Source: G039029935 sp039029935
Lineage (GTDB): Bacteria > Chloroflexota > Anaerolineae > Caldilineales > Caldilineaceae
Direction of reading: 5' to 3'
Assembly: GCA_039029935.1 (NCBI GenBank)
Contig: JBCCFC010000571.1
Location: forward strand, 1 to 8,475
Length of the DNA: 8,475 nucleotides
This document shows, piece after piece, positions 7,056-8,475 of this stretch. A program made the position numbers and the translations under genes. The notes under the pieces were generated by a model. The model was given only the letters and a program-made list of their open reading frames with translations, made no database searches and had not been told where the DNA came from. Each line of letters opens with the position of its first letter. Position 1 is the stretch's first letter.

Positions 7056-8475
7056 ATGCACAAACAACTCAAAAACCAACTTAAACTTCTATGTATATTT
7101 GTAATTTTTTCTCTGCTTTTTATTGGGCTTGACGTGCAGCAACAGGAATATTCCCTTCATGCACAGTCTTCGAACCACGCGTTTGATCCAGTCGATGGAC
7201 AACCAGCCAATAAACGCACAGTGGAGAAGGCCGTTCGCAACCTTTCGGGGGCGGTTGATACGGCAAGTCTGACCAATATTGAGGAAGGTCACTCAGATAT
7301 TTCCGCAGCATCTGCACGGGCCGGACAAACCTATACCTGTGTAGATTATTTAGACAATGGCGGCTTTGAGTATAGCGGTGATTGGAATTTTTATCCAACC
7401 GAAAACGCCTATTATTATGATCAAGATGCGTACAGCGGCTATTGGTCCGCTGCTATGCACACAAACTGGTTATCTGTCGGGGAGCATGTCGAACTCTGGC
7501 AAGAAATGCAGATGCCTCGAGATATTGACACGATTGTCGTTGATTTTTACACCTATGGTAACTTAGCAACCGACGATGTCCTGCTTATGTACATCACCGA
7601 TACAGATGGCAACATCCTCGAATCGTATGAGATTACATATACATACATCGACACATGGAAACATATCACGGTCGAACTGACCAATGATTATGCACAGGAT
7701 CGCATCCGGCTAGGGTTTGCCATGTTTAGCAATAACGCCACTTACTATGGCTATGCTATTTTTGATGTGGTCAACTTCCATGTTTGCAACCAAACCTCTC
7801 CAACCCCCACAAACACATCTACCTATACGCCTACACCGAGACCCACTTACACGCCTACGCGTACACCAACTAGAACACCGAGACCCACTTATACGCCTAC
7901 GCGTACACCAACTAGAACGCCTGAACCCACTTACACACCGACTCACACGCCCACCTATGAGCCAACTGATACGCCTACGCCGACCTATGCGCCAACGAAT
8001 AGCCCAACACCGACTGCAACACCGCCAAATAGCAATGACACCTATGTTGGTGATGACTATGAAAACAATGATGACTGCGCAACCAGCAAAATAATCACAA
8101 CCAATGGCACGGTTCAACAGCATACATTCCATGCCGCCGCAAATGGCGGGGCTGATGTGGATTGGGTACGTGTTGATGTACAGGCGGGTCAAGAGTATGA
8201 AATCGAGGTCAATGTCCCACCACGCTCGCAGGCGGATGTGGACCTTGAACTCTATCTGGATTGCGATCTCTTGCCGACAAGCGAAAATGGCAGCTTTGGC
8301 CCTGGTATACGGCTTATGTTTGAAAGCCCTCGCAACGGGACAGCCTATCTACGACTGCAAAATACCGATCCAACAGTGGCTGGCGAGGATGTGTACTATG
8401 AACTCTCCGTCTACTCGATGGAAGAAATGGTCCAGCCGGGTAAGCTCATCTTAGTTGCTGGTACGATCCGTTCTA
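7056..8475 (+). CDS. Secreted paralogue, partial: CBM-like domain, stalk, PPC-like domain, start of C13-like peptidase
   Basis: The frame stays open for 473 codons from ATG 7056 to the window edge, so the 3' end is missing. Order: Sec signal peptide (K3, K6, K10; hydrophobic 11-25; likely cleavage after LHA36); a spacer of about 55 residues; a beta-sandwich domain (about 92-245) opening with DNGGFEYSGDWNF, with W/Y-rich strands and Cys95 and Cys244 at its two ends, resembling carbohydrate-binding jelly-roll modules; a Thr/Pro/Arg stalk (about 248-325); a PPC-like domain (328-458) with DVDWV and EYEIEVNVPP; then GKLILVAGTIRS (from 462), which matches the first strand of the peptidase domain of the preceding protein (GILIMVAGSIRQ). 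The PPC regions of the two proteins are clearly homologous and share a 17-nt identical DNA block (5503-5519 and 8205-8221). A full cysteine peptidase domain is expected beyond the edge. The CBM-like call is from fold pattern only; sugar binding is inferred. Confidence 0.9.
   Translation, partial: MHKQLKNQLKLLCIFVIFSLLFIGLDVQQQEYSLHAQSSNHAFDPVDGQPANKRTVEKAVRNLSGAVDTASLTNIEEGHSDISAASARAGQTYTCVDYLDNGGFEYSGDWNFYPTENAYYYDQDAYSGYWSAAMHTNWLSVGEHVELWQEMQMPRDIDTIVVDFYTYGNLATDDVLLMYITDTDGNILESYEITYTYIDTWKHITVELTNDYAQDRIRLGFAMFSNNATYYGYAIFDVVNFHVCNQTSPTPTNTSTYTPTPRPTYTPTRTPTRTPRPTYTPTRTPTRTPEPTYTPTHTPTYEPTDTPTPTYAPTNSPTPTATPPNSNDTYVGDDYENNDDCATSKIITTNGTVQQHTFHAAANGGADVDWVRVDVQAGQEYEIEVNVPPRSQADVDLELYLDCDLLPTSENGSFGPGIRLMFESPRNGTAYLRLQNTDPTVAGEDVYYELSVYSMEEMVQPGKLILVAGTIRS
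7833..7916 (+). repeat. Tandem 42-bp repeat in the stalk of the second protein
   Basis: Two 42-bp units (7833-7874 and 7875-7916) differ by a single base and encode TPRPTYTPTRTPTR twice. A third, diverged unit follows (7917-7958). The near-identity points to recent duplication. The unit is rich in Arg, unlike the stalks of the preceding protein. Confidence 0.9.

Noticed and set aside
7710..8192. Minus-strand open frame rich in Cys, Arg and Ser
   Set aside because: Its composition is the reverse reading of the Thr/Pro stalk and PPC region of the plus-strand gene.

Overview
The window suggests a member of the Chloroflexota (Chloroflexi), possibly a filamentous or multicellular lineage. This is inferred from family resemblance, not from a marker gene. 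The support is: very long secreted proteins with Thr-Pro-rich stalks (TPT/SPT/TYTP), a C-terminus ending in FLPVIMR of the kind common on secreted Chloroflexota proteins, mid-range GC content, and a heptamer tandem repeat at a gene end. No rRNA, tRNA, CRISPR array or transposase gene is visible.

Left part (1-1620), minus strand: a P-loop kinase-like gene (862-1518) lies upstream of an ECF sigma factor gene (29-724). They are separated by a 137-bp spacer filled mostly by a large imperfect hairpin (764-855). A 7-bp tandem repeat (1-42) runs off the left edge and supplies the last codons and stop of the sigma gene. A perfect 8+3+8 inverted repeat (1541-1559) sits just upstream of the kinase ribosome binding site, in an operator-like position.

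Middle (1519-2043): an AT-rich divergent intergenic region. It holds two further palindromes and a GGAAC-N15-CGTTT element that resembles an ECF-type promoter pointing to the right.

Right part (2044-8475), plus strand: two adjacent genes for large exported, modular proteins. The first (2044-6894, 1616 aa) has a signal peptide, seven RCC1-type repeats, a 152-residue Thr/Pro/Tyr stalk, seven more RCC1 repeats, a second stalk, a PPC-like domain, a clan CD (C13/legumain/caspase-like) cysteine peptidase domain with an intact His-Cys pair, and a C-terminal beta domain. The second gene (7056 to beyond the right edge) has its own signal peptide, a different N-terminal carbohydrate-binding-like beta-sandwich, a stalk, then the same PPC-like domain and the first residues of the same peptidase domain.

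The most interesting object is this pair: tandem paralogues that keep the back end (PPC plus cysteine peptidase) and exchange the front end (double beta-propeller versus jelly-roll). This would fit a family of secreted proteases whose recognition heads are swapped. Whether the nearby ECF sigma factor controls them is a testable guess, not something the sequence proves.
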